Source: Nitrospirota bacterium (GTDB lineage: Bacteria; Nitrospirota; Thermodesulfovibrionia; Thermodesulfovibrionales; Dissulfurispiraceae). From it: a DNA stretch of 64,000 nt. The notes under the pieces are model-generated. The model did not search any database. It was not told the origin of the DNA and saw only the letters and a list, made by a program, of their open reading frames with translations. Below are positions 16,956 through 25,534 of the stretch, piece after piece; position 1 is the stretch's first letter, and every line of letters begins with the position of its first letter. Made by a program: the position numbers and the translations under genes. Location of the stretch: the NCBI GenBank assembly GCA_040752355.1, contig JBFMHE010000003.1:62001-126000 (forward strand), read 5' to 3'.

Positions 16956-17944
16956 GCAAAATTCTCTTCAGAGCAGATGCCAACCCGTCCATTGGGACTG
17001 GTGATTTAGTATCTCTGATACATCTTTCGCAGTATTTCGAAAAAAAAGGATGGGAGACGCATTTTATCATCCGGGAGTACAAATCTGGACTTTTGCTTGC
17101 AGAGAAATACCGGTTAGGAAATGTCAAGGTCCTTCCGCATTCCATAGCAGCCAGTCAGGAAGTCGAAGCAATAAACCAGTACATCGAACTGAACAATATA
17201 AAAGTAATCGTTATGGAGATAACAGAGCGACCTCTTTCTGAATACGAGGGGATAACCGATCAGGCGGTGAGGGCATGTGTGTGTTTCGACGCTCTCATCC
17301 CTCGTCATCTGGATCTGGTCGTCAATTGGGATGTCACTGCTCCTACATTATATGAAAAGTCACCCTTCTCTAAAACAAAATTCCTGTTAGGTTCGGAGTA
17401 CGTGATTCTGCCTATGGAGTTTGATTATGGCAGGATCGAGCAGAGGGTCTATAGAGAGACACGGGACAAACTCTTGATAGCTATGGGGGGAGCTGATGAG
17501 CTCAATTTTACCCAGAAGGTCGTCGATGTGCTGATACAAAATGCAATAGCTATGGAGCTTAAGATAATCATTGGATCAGGATATGAATACCGATATGAGC
17601 TCGAAAAGAGTCTGGACGCCTCACCATTGCGGTATGAAATTAAACAAAACGTAACCCATATGTTTGATGAATACATGCAGTGCGACATTGCGATTGGTGC
17701 GGGAGGATTGACTTCATATGAGCTGGTTGCAACGAGAACGCCAGCTATTCTCATCGCTACGTATGAGCATCAGATTGCGCGATGCATTTATTTCGAAAAG
17801 GCTGGATGGGCACTATACCATGGGTTCAGGAAGGTAAGTCCATCGGCCCTGCTGGAAGGATTGCAACAACCTATCTTAAGAGAAAGAGGACCGTATTTCA
17901 ATGGATGCGAGAAAATTTATGAAGCTGTCGCTTCTTGTAGATAA
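16952..17944 (+). CDS. PseG-like nucleotide-sugar hydrolase/glycosyltransferase-fold protein, His-to-Asp in motif
   Basis: A 330-residue protein with the GT-B fold of PseG, the enzyme that removes UDP from UDP-2,4-diacetamido-2,4,6-trideoxy-altrose before NeuB/PseI. The N-terminus ILFRADANPSIGTGD aligns with the PseG RADAS-x2-IGxGH block, but the catalytic His is Asp18. The C-terminal AIGAGGLTSYELVATRTPAI block is typical of the family. The start is a GTG overlapping the neuB stop. Position between a NeuB homologue and a formyltransferase supports a role in a nonulosonic-type pathway. The changed residue makes hydrolysis of the standard substrate doubtful. Confidence 0.75.
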   Translation: MSKILFRADANPSIGTGDLVSLIHLSQYFEKKGWETHFIIREYKSGLLLAEKYRLGNVKVLPHSIAASQEVEAINQYIELNNIKVIVMEITERPLSEYEGITDQAVRACVCFDALIPRHLDLVVNWDVTAPTLYEKSPFSKTKFLLGSEYVILPMEFDYGRIEQRVYRETRDKLLIAMGGADELNFTQKVVDVLIQNAIAMELKIIIGSGYEYRYELEKSLDASPLRYEIKQNVTHMFDEYMQCDIAIGAGGLTSYELVATRTPAILIATYEHQIARCIYFEKAGWALYHGFRKVSPSALLEGLQQPILRERGPYFNGCEKIYEAVASCR

Positions 17945-18569
17945 TCCGGACAGCTGGTTCTGGAAATATGTTCCGCACGTCGAAGCCATTCTGAAGAGAT
18001 TTGCTTCTTCTGTTGCGATTTACAGAAAGGCTTCAGAAATACGCACGGGAGATATTTTGTTTATTTTAAGCTGCGACAGAATCCTTATGAACGACACGTT
18101 ATCAAAGAATCGACAGAATATTGTCATTCATGCGAGTGATTTGCCTGAGGGAAAAGGATGGTCGCCGCTGACGTGGCAGATAGAAGAAGGGAGAAATATA
18201 ATACCTTTGACGTTATTTGAGGCAACGGAGCAACTCGACAGCGGTGCTTGGTATATCAAGGATACGGTATGCCTCTCGGGTTATGATCTTATTGATGAGA
18301 CAAGAGAAAAATTGGCACTAAAGCTGATGGAGATGATAGAAGCATTTTTGCTCGGGTATCCTCTGGAACCTCGGCCACAGCAGGGAGAAGAGACGTTCTT
18401 TCCACGACGCACAAAAAAGGATAATGAGCTGGATATAAATCTGCCGTTGGCAGCGCAGTTTAACAAATTGCGTGTTATGGATAATGAGCGTTACCCTGCC
18501 TATTTTGTTATCGACGGACATAGATTTATTATCAAAATATATAAGGACAGCGAGCATAAAAATGATTGA
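17901..18569 (+). CDS. Formyltransferase-family protein
   Basis: A 222-residue protein of the methionyl-tRNA/UDP-sugar formyltransferase fold. The core motif is HASDLPEGKGWSP, followed by LFEATEQLDSGAW, which supplies the conserved Asp. Relatives in flagellar and O-antigen loci N-formylate amino sugars using 10-formyl-tetrahydrofolate. The Asn two residues before the catalytic His in classical enzymes is Val here (VIH). From memory, this also occurs in glycan-locus relatives. It overlaps the PseG-like gene by 44 nt. An alternative start at 17919 would shorten it by six residues; AGAGGA upstream of 17901 favours the longer form. Confidence 0.75.
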   Translation: MDARKFMKLSLLVDNPDSWFWKYVPHVEAILKRFASSVAIYRKASEIRTGDILFILSCDRILMNDTLSKNRQNIVIHASDLPEGKGWSPLTWQIEEGRNIIPLTLFEATEQLDSGAWYIKDTVCLSGYDLIDETREKLALKLMEMIEAFLLGYPLEPRPQQGEETFFPRRTKKDNELDINLPLAAQFNKLRVMDNERYPAYFVIDGHRFIIKIYKDSEHKND

Positions 18570-18585
18570 ACGGGGATGTAGTTAA

Positions 18586-19863
18586 GTGGAAACGCTTGCC
18601 CTTTTAGGAGGAGAGCCAGTCCTTCGTCCTCTCTTGCCGCACTATAATTCCATAGGGCAGGATGAACTGGAAGGGGTTCTGGATATTATAAAGTCCGGAA
18701 CGCTCTCCGGCTTTTACGGGAGCTGGGGAGATCAGTTTTTGGGCGGACCAGCCGTACGTGCATTTGAGGGAGCATGGTGCGAGCGGTTTGGCGTCAACCA
18801 TGCAATATCAATGAATTCGGCTACTTCGGGGCTATTTGCCGCTATGGGGGCCATCGGAGTCGCCCCCGGAGATGAGGTTATCGTTCCGCCGTATACGATG
18901 TCTGCAACCGCCATGGCGCCTCTGATCTATGGCGGCATCCCTATATTTGTTGATATTGAGCCTGATACGTTTTGTCTTGATCCCCGGAAAGTTCGTGAGG
19001 CGATCACTTCAAAAACGAAAGCTATCCTCGCGGTGAATTTGTTCGGACACCCCGCGCCGCTCCATGAACTGATGGAGATTGCCCGAGAGTACGGGCTCAT
19101 GCTGATAGAGGACAATGCTCAGGGTCCGACGGCAAGAGAGCATGGCCGATATGCCGGCACGATTGGCCATATGGGGATCTTCAGCCTCAATTACCATAAA
19201 CACATTCATACTGGCGAAGGGGGAATGTGTGTGACAAATGATGATCAACTGGCGCTGAAACTACAGATGATCCGGAATCACGCTGAAAATATAGTCGAGC
19301 ATGTCCCTGTTGAGAATATCTCAAATCTTATAGGGTTTAATTATCGCATGACGGAATTGAGTGCTGCCGTTGGTATTGCTCAGCTCAAAAATATGGATCT
19401 TCATGTTGAGAGGAGAAAGATTATAGCTCAGCGGCTTACTGAAGGCATAGAGGGGATGACCGGCCTGACCCCTCCTAAGGTGAGAATGGGCTGTCATCAT
19501 GTTTATTACTTGTGGGCCTTGCGTGTTGACGAGGACGTCTTAGGGATTTCGCGACGCATGTTCAGTCGCGCGCTTGCTGCAGAGGGGTTCCCGCATTTTA
19601 CCGGGTATGTCAGGCCGCTGTATATGTTACCCCTCTTCCAGCAACGTATCGCTTTCGGGTCGCAGGGGTATCCCTTCTCTCTGTCAAATGTTCATTATCG
19701 CAAGGGGCTTTGTCCTGTTACCGAGCTGATGCATGAGAAGGAATTGCTCTGTTTTGAAACCTGTTTATATGATATTGATGAGCAAAAGATCGAGCTCCTC
19801 GTAAAAGCTCTTCGCAAAGTATACGGCAACCGTACTAAGCTTGCTAACCTGTCAGAGGAGTAG
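18586..19863 (+). CDS. DegT/DnrJ/EryC1/StrS-family aminotransferase
   Basis: A 425-residue PLP enzyme with a GTG start (16 nt after the formyltransferase). The PLP lysine is K205 in SLNYHKHIHTGEGG. SATSGLFAAM, PPYTMSATA and IEDNAQGP are further family blocks. The N-terminal LGGEP-x-LRP and the GSWGDQFLGG insertion place it in a different branch from the aminotransferase at 4684. It probably aminates a keto sugar made elsewhere in the pathway. The cytidylyltransferase follows after 12 nt. Confidence 0.85.
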   Translation: METLALLGGEPVLRPLLPHYNSIGQDELEGVLDIIKSGTLSGFYGSWGDQFLGGPAVRAFEGAWCERFGVNHAISMNSATSGLFAAMGAIGVAPGDEVIVPPYTMSATAMAPLIYGGIPIFVDIEPDTFCLDPRKVREAITSKTKAILAVNLFGHPAPLHELMEIAREYGLMLIEDNAQGPTAREHGRYAGTIGHMGIFSLNYHKHIHTGEGGMCVTNDDQLALKLQMIRNHAENIVEHVPVENISNLIGFNYRMTELSAAVGIAQLKNMDLHVERRKIIAQRLTEGIEGMTGLTPPKVRMGCHHVYYLWALRVDEDVLGISRRMFSRALAAEGFPHFTGYVRPLYMLPLFQQRIAFGSQGYPFSLSNVHYRKGLCPVTELMHEKELLCFETCLYDIDEQKIELLVKALRKVYGNRTKLANLSEE

Positions 19864-19875
19864 AGGAGGAACTAT

Positions 19876-20616
19876 ATGCCGCGCATTATCGCCAGCATTG
19901 AAGCACGCATGGGATCATCACGACTTCCGGGTAAAGTACTCTCGGATATATGCGGGCAGCCGGCGCTTACACGACTGGTCCGCCGCCTGAGGAGGTGCCG
20001 CACCCTCGATGGAATTGTATTGGCCACTTCAACGAAACCGTGTGACGATGCTCTGGAGACATGGGCCAAGGCGGAAGGAGTGGCCTATCACCGCGGTAGT
20101 GAGGATGATGTTCTACAGAGAGTTGTTGAAGCACAGCGTAAAATGAAATCGGATATTGTTGTGGAAGTCACAGGGGATTGCGTGCTCCTTGACCCGGAGC
20201 TTATCGATTGGGGCGTTGCCACATTACTGGAAAATGACTGTGATGTCGTTACCAACGTACGCAAGCAATCCTTTCCGATGGGACAGGATATCCAGGTTTA
20301 TCGCTTGCACGATCTTGAACAGGTTGAACATGATATAACAGATCCGGCAGTACGTGAGCATGTCTCCTTGTATTTTTACGAACATCCTGAAAAGTACAAA
20401 GTTATACATTTACTGGCCCCTGCCCGATGGCATGCGCCTCATTTACGATTTCAATTGGATTATCCCGAGGACTATCGCTTCATTAATGACATCTATCGAA
20501 GAATGGAGCCTTTGCATGGTGATGCTTTTGGGATCGAGGAAGTTATGATGTTGCTCAAGCAGGAGCCGGAGCTTGCTCTCATCAATGCCCGTTGCGAGGA
20601 GAAGTCTGTTCGGTGA
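19876..20616 (+). CDS. SpsF-like cytidylyltransferase family protein (second copy)
   Basis: A 246-residue nucleotidyltransferase related to the one at 3118. ASIEARMGSSRLPGK is a near-canonical nucleotide-binding block including the Gly-Lys that the first copy lacks. EVTGDCVLLDP and LDYPEDY are further conserved segments. GAGGAGGA precedes the ATG. It probably activates a sugar acid or amino sugar with CTP, consistent with NeuB-like and PseG-like enzymes upstream. The oxidoreductase start overlaps its stop by GTGA. Confidence 0.83.
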   Translation: MPRIIASIEARMGSSRLPGKVLSDICGQPALTRLVRRLRRCRTLDGIVLATSTKPCDDALETWAKAEGVAYHRGSEDDVLQRVVEAQRKMKSDIVVEVTGDCVLLDPELIDWGVATLLENDCDVVTNVRKQSFPMGQDIQVYRLHDLEQVEHDITDPAVREHVSLYFYEHPEKYKVIHLLAPARWHAPHLRFQLDYPEDYRFINDIYRRMEPLHGDAFGIEEVMMLLKQEPELALINARCEEKSVR

Positions 20617-21644
20617 GCAACAAGCCGTTACGGACGGTCATTATAGGATTTGGAAAGATCGGTGCAGGATATGCGGACGACCCTGTAATGTCTCGCCATT
20701 ATCCTATTGCCTCTCACGCCCAGGCATTGGCTGCTCATCCGGCATTCGCCTGGGAGGCAGTAGTTGATCCGTCAAATAGCGCGCTTGACAATGCCCGGAA
20801 AAGATGGAGTATCCAGTATGCGGAAAAAGACATTGATAGCCTGGCGCAGCGCTATGCACCTGAAGTAGCGGTTATTGCTACCCCCCCACAGTTTCGGGCA
20901 GGGCTTATTGAGAAGCTCCCAACACTTCGAGCGGTTCTCGTTGAAAAGCCGCTTGGGCTCACTACTCAAGAGGGTTCTACGTTTCTGCAGGAGTGTTGCC
21001 GTCGCCAGGTCATGGTGCAGGTCAATTTGTGGCGCAGAGCCGACACCGTGTTCCGAATGCTTGCATCAGGAGGGCTGGTCGAACGCATTGGTCGTGCACA
21101 GGCCGTTTTTGGCACCTATGGAAACGGTCTTTTGAATAATGGCACTCACATGATCGATTTCATTACCATGCTCTTGGGGGAGGTCAGCTCCGTTCAGGCA
21201 GTAAGCGTGAATACCCCACCATACTGTGCAGGGCCGCTCGACGGTGACCCCCAAATCCCCTTTGTTTTATATCTCAAGAACGGGGTTGTCGCAATGCTGC
21301 AGCCTCTTCAATTCGAGCACTATCGTGAGAACTCTCTCGACATGTGGGGTGAGCGGGGGAGGCTGCAGATTGCTCAGGAGGGACTGGGAGTTTTTCTCTT
21401 CCCCCACTGTACCAATAGGGCGATCCAGGGTGAATTCGAGGTTGCCTGCGATCGGCCACAATTACTGGAAACAACTGTTGGTGCGGCGCTGTACGAAATA
21501 TACGATAACTTGGCAAATGCTATTTATAACGAAGTTCCGTTGTGGAGCCCAGGAGAATCGGCCTTGAAAGCAGAACGTGCTGTTGAGGCCATCAAAGAGT
21601 CGGCATGTCGCAAAGGGGCATTGATTGCACTCGAAAGTGAATGA
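20613..21644 (+). CDS. Gfo/Idh/MocA-family oxidoreductase
   Basis: A 343-residue NAD(P)-dependent sugar oxidoreductase. The start GTG at 20613 is preferred: GAGGAGAAG lies just upstream and it overlaps the previous stop as GTGA. The Rossmann loop is VIIGFGKIGAGY, VEKPLG is the family EKP signature, and NNGTHMIDF supplies the catalytic-region His. Legionaminic-type clusters often contain such an oxidoreductase near SpsF and NeuB homologues (for example PtmF/LegX-like genes), but the reaction here is unknown. The next start overlaps its stop. Confidence 0.84.
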   Translation: MSNKPLRTVIIGFGKIGAGYADDPVMSRHYPIASHAQALAAHPAFAWEAVVDPSNSALDNARKRWSIQYAEKDIDSLAQRYAPEVAVIATPPQFRAGLIEKLPTLRAVLVEKPLGLTTQEGSTFLQECCRRQVMVQVNLWRRADTVFRMLASGGLVERIGRAQAVFGTYGNGLLNNGTHMIDFITMLLGEVSSVQAVSVNTPPYCAGPLDGDPQIPFVLYLKNGVVAMLQPLQFEHYRENSLDMWGERGRLQIAQEGLGVFLFPHCTNRAIQGEFEVACDRPQLLETTVGAALYEIYDNLANAIYNEVPLWSPGESALKAERAVEAIKESACRKGALIALESE

Positions 21645-22783
21645 TGAAATCTGATATCCTCATTTTTGTTGAAGACCCTGGAGCGGCAAATTACATCGTC
21701 CCGCTGCCGGAAGCGCTTTCAGGAGCGGGCTACACGGTCACCCTTGTCGCAGAGGGCGCAGCAAAAGATTATTTATTGCAGAGAGGTCTTCGCCCCTTTC
21801 CTGCCACTTCACCTCTGGGTGCTGAGCATCTGCTGAAAGAGTTTGATCCTCTTCTGGTGATAACCGGTACATCAGAGAACCTCGATTCGGTGGGCCTGCA
21901 TCTCATCGATTGTGCATGGAAAAATAATATCCAGAGCATCGGTATTGTCGATTCCTACAGCAATGCTGCATATCGCTTTAGGGGAAGGGGCGACACGGCT
22001 TTCACCCATGCTCCGGGGTGGCTTTTTGTTCCCGATGGATGGACCAAGGATGCTTTTGTGGCATTGGGGTATCATTCTGATCACATTATGGTGTGCGGAC
22101 ATCCGCACTACGATCATGTCTTGGCCGTCAAGAAGAGACTACGGCAAGAGGGAAAGCAGGCTGTGAAACGACGTGTGTTCCCCCGTAGTCCTGAAGCGCG
22201 TCCAGTGGTTGTCTTCTTGGCAGAACTCTCCTCCGGGCTTAATCCGCAGCAGTACCAGCGGTCATCGGATTTTACATTAAGCGGAAGAGGCATGAGTTCC
22301 GGCCGTACAGAGATCGTCATGGAAGAGTTTCTTGATGCGGCAAAGATGTTAAATCCTGTCCCCTACAAGGTGCTGCGCCTCCATCCGAAAAATACACTGC
22401 AGGATTTTTCAGCGTATCATGGTGAATTTGATCTGGTAAGTAAAGATGAATTGCCGCTTGAAATCGTCTTCGCGGCTGATCTTGTTGTCGGTATGACATC
22501 CATGCTCCTGTTTGAAGCCGCTCTGATGGGAATCAAGACGCTTTCTATTGTCCCCCGAGCGGAGGAGATAGAATGGCTGGCGAGTATTCGCGCTGGCATT
22601 ACCGAATACGTCTCCACACGTGATCGGCTCGGTTCCGTGTTGAATAGATGCTTTGCAAATTGCCATGGGAAGGCTCCTGCTGACGATGAAGGGAAAGTAA
22701 TTACCAACGCCGTGGGCAATATTATCGGAGCCGTTGAGAAAATTCTGTTGAACGGACGGCAAGCGGATAGGTGCAGGCGATAG
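21641..22783 (+). CDS. Probable GT-B-fold glycosyltransferase or capsule-type protein
   Basis: A 380-residue cytoplasmic protein. An N-terminal Rossmann-like half (ILIFVEDPGAANYIVPL and following) is joined to a C-terminal half with GHPHYDHV, LRLHPKNTL and DLVVGMTSMLLFEAALMG, resembling nucleotide-binding halves of CDP-glycerol/polysialyl-type GT-B transferases. I do not recognise a specific family. Position directly after sugar-synthesis genes, overlapping the oxidoreductase by 4 nt, suggests transfer of the sugar made here. Confidence 0.55.
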   Translation: MMKSDILIFVEDPGAANYIVPLPEALSGAGYTVTLVAEGAAKDYLLQRGLRPFPATSPLGAEHLLKEFDPLLVITGTSENLDSVGLHLIDCAWKNNIQSIGIVDSYSNAAYRFRGRGDTAFTHAPGWLFVPDGWTKDAFVALGYHSDHIMVCGHPHYDHVLAVKKRLRQEGKQAVKRRVFPRSPEARPVVVFLAELSSGLNPQQYQRSSDFTLSGRGMSSGRTEIVMEEFLDAAKMLNPVPYKVLRLHPKNTLQDFSAYHGEFDLVSKDELPLEIVFAADLVVGMTSMLLFEAALMGIKTLSIVPRAEEIEWLASIRAGITEYVSTRDRLGSVLNRCFANCHGKAPADDEGKVITNAVGNIIGAVEKILLNGRQADRCRR

Positions 22784-22852
22784 GAGTATTTAAACGTGCG
22801 TCATCTAAAGCCTGGTGAACAGTAAAAAAGAAAACCACTACAGGAGGGGGCA

Positions 22853-23506
22853 ATGCGGTCGAAGCAAGATTTCGATAACGAAAAGGTAGTAAAAATTTCG
22901 AATAAAATTTATAGCGAAACGGCGCTCAAATACGGGCCGGACAGTAATGCGGTGAGGTATGGTGATCAGCAATCGCAATACCTCAGGTTTGCAGAAATCG
23001 TCAGGTATATAGATATGGAGGGAAATGGCAAACACGTATTGGATGTCGGCTGCGGCAACGCTGAATTATACAAGTTCCTTAATTTTATGGGCTTTCGCGG
23101 GCGGTATACCGGCTACGATATCAATAAGCATCTGCTGAATATCGCAAAAAAGAGATTTAAGAATATAGATGTCTCCTTGGTTGATCTCATGGAGCAAAGG
23201 CCGAAAAAACATTTCAATTACGTTGTGGCAAGCGGGCTGTTCGGTTTAAATATCGGACAAAATATGGAGTGGACATTTTCGCTTATCAAGAGAATGTATG
23301 ACTTATGCACAGAAAAAACAGTTTTTAACATGATTTCCAGTCATGTAAATTTTAAAGAGCACGATATGTTTTATGTCGATCCCGGAGAAGTCTTGAAATT
23401 CTGCATAGAGAAGTTATCCAGAAGAGTAGCCTTGGTACACCATAATATTCCCTATAATTTTACTGTAGTCATTTCAAAGGGCGCTGAATGGAAATCAATA
23501 GCCTAA
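22853..23506 (+). CDS. Class I SAM-dependent methyltransferase
   Basis: A 217-residue methyltransferase with SAM loop VLDVGCGNAELYKFL and motif II YTGYDINKHLL. GGAGGGGG lies just before the ATG. A 69-nt spacer separates it from the previous gene, the longest gap in this part of the operon, so an internal promoter is possible but none is obvious. Probable acceptor: a sugar residue or lipid-linked glycan. Confidence 0.8.
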   Translation: MRSKQDFDNEKVVKISNKIYSETALKYGPDSNAVRYGDQQSQYLRFAEIVRYIDMEGNGKHVLDVGCGNAELYKFLNFMGFRGRYTGYDINKHLLNIAKKRFKNIDVSLVDLMEQRPKKHFNYVVASGLFGLNIGQNMEWTFSLIKRMYDLCTEKTVFNMISSHVNFKEHDMFYVDPGEVLKFCIEKLSRRVALVHHNIPYNFTVVISKGAEWKSIA

Positions 23507-23542
23507 ATGGCGTAACGACAGCTTACGGAAGGCGATGCAGCT

Positions 23543-24514
23543 ATGTATAGTGTACGTGGCCCTTTGAATGAGGTATTGTGGGATCACTATGTGGACCGGT
23601 CACCGCAAGGAACGGTATTTTTGAAGACAGATTTTATCAAATCGCTGAGTATCGGCTATAAGATGCATGTCGTATACAAAGGCGATAAGCCGGTGGCCGG
23701 CTGTGTGGTTCTGCTCGATGAGAAGGGCTCTGCGGCGCGCTCTCCCTATTCATTTGTACCCTACCAGGGATTCTTTTTTATTGCCGATGACAATGAGGAG
23801 GCAGTGCTAAATCATAAGGCAATCTTCAATCAGTTTAAGATCACGGAATACTTTATTGAATACCTGCTCGATACCTACGGGAGGCTGTCCCAAACTCATT
23901 TCGGGCTTGAGGATTACAGGCCTTTCTTATGGTATAATTACCATTCTCCCGAAAAGGGACTTTTTATGCTGAACCTGAGTTATACAACCGTGCTGGATAT
24001 TCAAAAATATGCGACATTGGAGGAATACTTGCGTTCAACAAGCACGCTGAGGCGACGTGAGCATAACAAGGCACAGAAAGGCGGGGTCGAACTGCGAGAA
24101 TTAAAGCACGATGACCTTAACGTGCTCTTTGATCTGCATATACAGACATTTAAACGGCAAGGGCTCGACGTGTCGTCTGGTGAGCAATTACTGGTGCGCT
24201 CAATCGCCAGTTCGGCACTGAAGAAAGGCTATGGTCGTCTTACCGCAGCGTTCATGAACGGAGTTCCCGTGTCAGCTATATTGTACCTGCTGGACAAAAA
24301 AAGGGGCTATTATCTGATCGGGGCCAATGATCCCGCCTTCAGAGATACGTCTGCATCAACGTTGCTGTTTGTTGAAAATATATGGAGATGTAAAATTGAT
24401 GGCCTGAAGGAAGTAGATTTTGTGGGGTGTAATTCTCCTCAGCGAGGAGATTACAAGCTGAGTTTTAACGGCCGACTGGTGCCCTGCTTTGAAACACACT
24501 TCAATATATCGTAG
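23543..24514 (+). CDS. FemAB/GNAT-like acyltransferase
   Basis: A 323-residue protein of the GNAT/FemAB superfamily often annotated as peptidoglycan bridge-forming-like or BioF2-like acetyltransferase. The central TLRRREHNKAQKGGVELREL segment and the C-terminal GYYLIGANDP-x6-TSASTLLF and FVGCNSPQRGDYKLSF blocks are typical. Members in glycan clusters transfer acyl groups, possibly amino acids, to sugar amines. It has no membrane segment. The acceptor is unknown. Confidence 0.68.
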   Translation: MYSVRGPLNEVLWDHYVDRSPQGTVFLKTDFIKSLSIGYKMHVVYKGDKPVAGCVVLLDEKGSAARSPYSFVPYQGFFFIADDNEEAVLNHKAIFNQFKITEYFIEYLLDTYGRLSQTHFGLEDYRPFLWYNYHSPEKGLFMLNLSYTTVLDIQKYATLEEYLRSTSTLRRREHNKAQKGGVELRELKHDDLNVLFDLHIQTFKRQGLDVSSGEQLLVRSIASSALKKGYGRLTAAFMNGVPVSAILYLLDKKRGYYLIGANDPAFRDTSASTLLFVENIWRCKIDGLKEVDFVGCNSPQRGDYKLSFNGRLVPCFETHFNIS

Positions 24515-24555
24515 GACTGTCAGTTGCATATAGTACTACCTGATTTTACAGGTGA

Positions 24556-25533
24556 ATGGAAATGATGAGAAAACTGCTTAAAAAACTAGTGTCGCCGTGT
24601 AAGCGATATTTGATGCACGATGTCGAGCTTCAAACTGATAGGCTCTTGATGATAGCCGGTAAGAATGCCGCGTCTCAGTTAAGGCAGATCCATGAGGTTA
24701 ATTCACTAAGCGATGCGGGGTTCAGTGTGTATTCCCAATTTGACGAGGATGGCATCGTGGAATGGTTGCTTCAGCGGGTGCCTATTGCATCAACACGGTT
24801 TGTCGAATTTGGCGTAAGTAATTATAAGGAGTCAAATACCCGCTTTCTGCTTAAAAATAGAAACTGGAGAGGGCTTGTTCTCGATTGCGGCAGTGAGAAT
24901 ATAGGGATCATTCATAATGATGAGATTTCATGGAAGCATGAGCTGCTGGCGTACCACGCCTTTGTAACGCCCGAGAATATCAACGATATACTCAAAAAGT
25001 CTGACTTTACGGGTGAAATAGGGTTGTTAAGCGTGGATGCCGGAGGCATGGATTACTGGATTTGGAAAGCAATTGAGGTCATTGCTCCCTGTATTGTCAT
25101 TTGTGAATACAACGCCATTTTCGGTGATTTGCATCCGGTGTCGATTCCCTACGCACATGACTTTGATAGAGCAAAGGCTCACTATTCGGACCTCTATTGG
25201 GGAGCGGGGATCGTTGCGTTTGAGAACGTCGCGCGATTGAAAGGCTATACCTTGATCGGCTCAAATGCAGGTGGACACAATGCCTTTTTTATCCGTGATG
25301 ACCTTTTCGAGCATCTTAACCTGGCTATCGCTGACAAAAGCGCAAAACCCTCTCTCTTCAGGGAGTCCCGCTCACTCACGGGAAATTTTACCTATGTCAG
25401 CGGAATCAAGCGCTTTGATATGATCAAGCATTTGACGGTGGTTCGAGTCGATACCGGTGAGAAAGTGGCGCTTGAGACGTTGAGCCCTGTTTATAGTAAA
25501 GCGTGGATGAATATATTGGGGGACGTAGCATAA
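24556..25533 (+). CDS. Uncharacterised FkbM/methyltransferase-like protein of glycan loci
   Basis: A 325-residue protein. Recognisable blocks are YSQFDEDGIVEWLL, FVEFGVSNYKESNTRFLL, GLLSVDAGGMDYW, IVICEYNAIFG and NAFFIRDDLF. From memory, these recur in uncharacterised proteins of O-antigen and capsule loci that resemble FkbM methyltransferases. The segment I remember as SIDIDGNDYW reads SVDAGGMDYW here. An FVEFG-type SAM-binding strand is plausible. I cannot state the reaction. It ends 1 nt before the next gene. Confidence 0.5.
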   Translation: MEMMRKLLKKLVSPCKRYLMHDVELQTDRLLMIAGKNAASQLRQIHEVNSLSDAGFSVYSQFDEDGIVEWLLQRVPIASTRFVEFGVSNYKESNTRFLLKNRNWRGLVLDCGSENIGIIHNDEISWKHELLAYHAFVTPENINDILKKSDFTGEIGLLSVDAGGMDYWIWKAIEVIAPCIVICEYNAIFGDLHPVSIPYAHDFDRAKAHYSDLYWGAGIVAFENVARLKGYTLIGSNAGGHNAFFIRDDLFEHLNLAIADKSAKPSLFRESRSLTGNFTYVSGIKRFDMIKHLTVVRVDTGEKVALETLSPVYSKAWMNILGDVA

Positions 25534-25534
25534 A

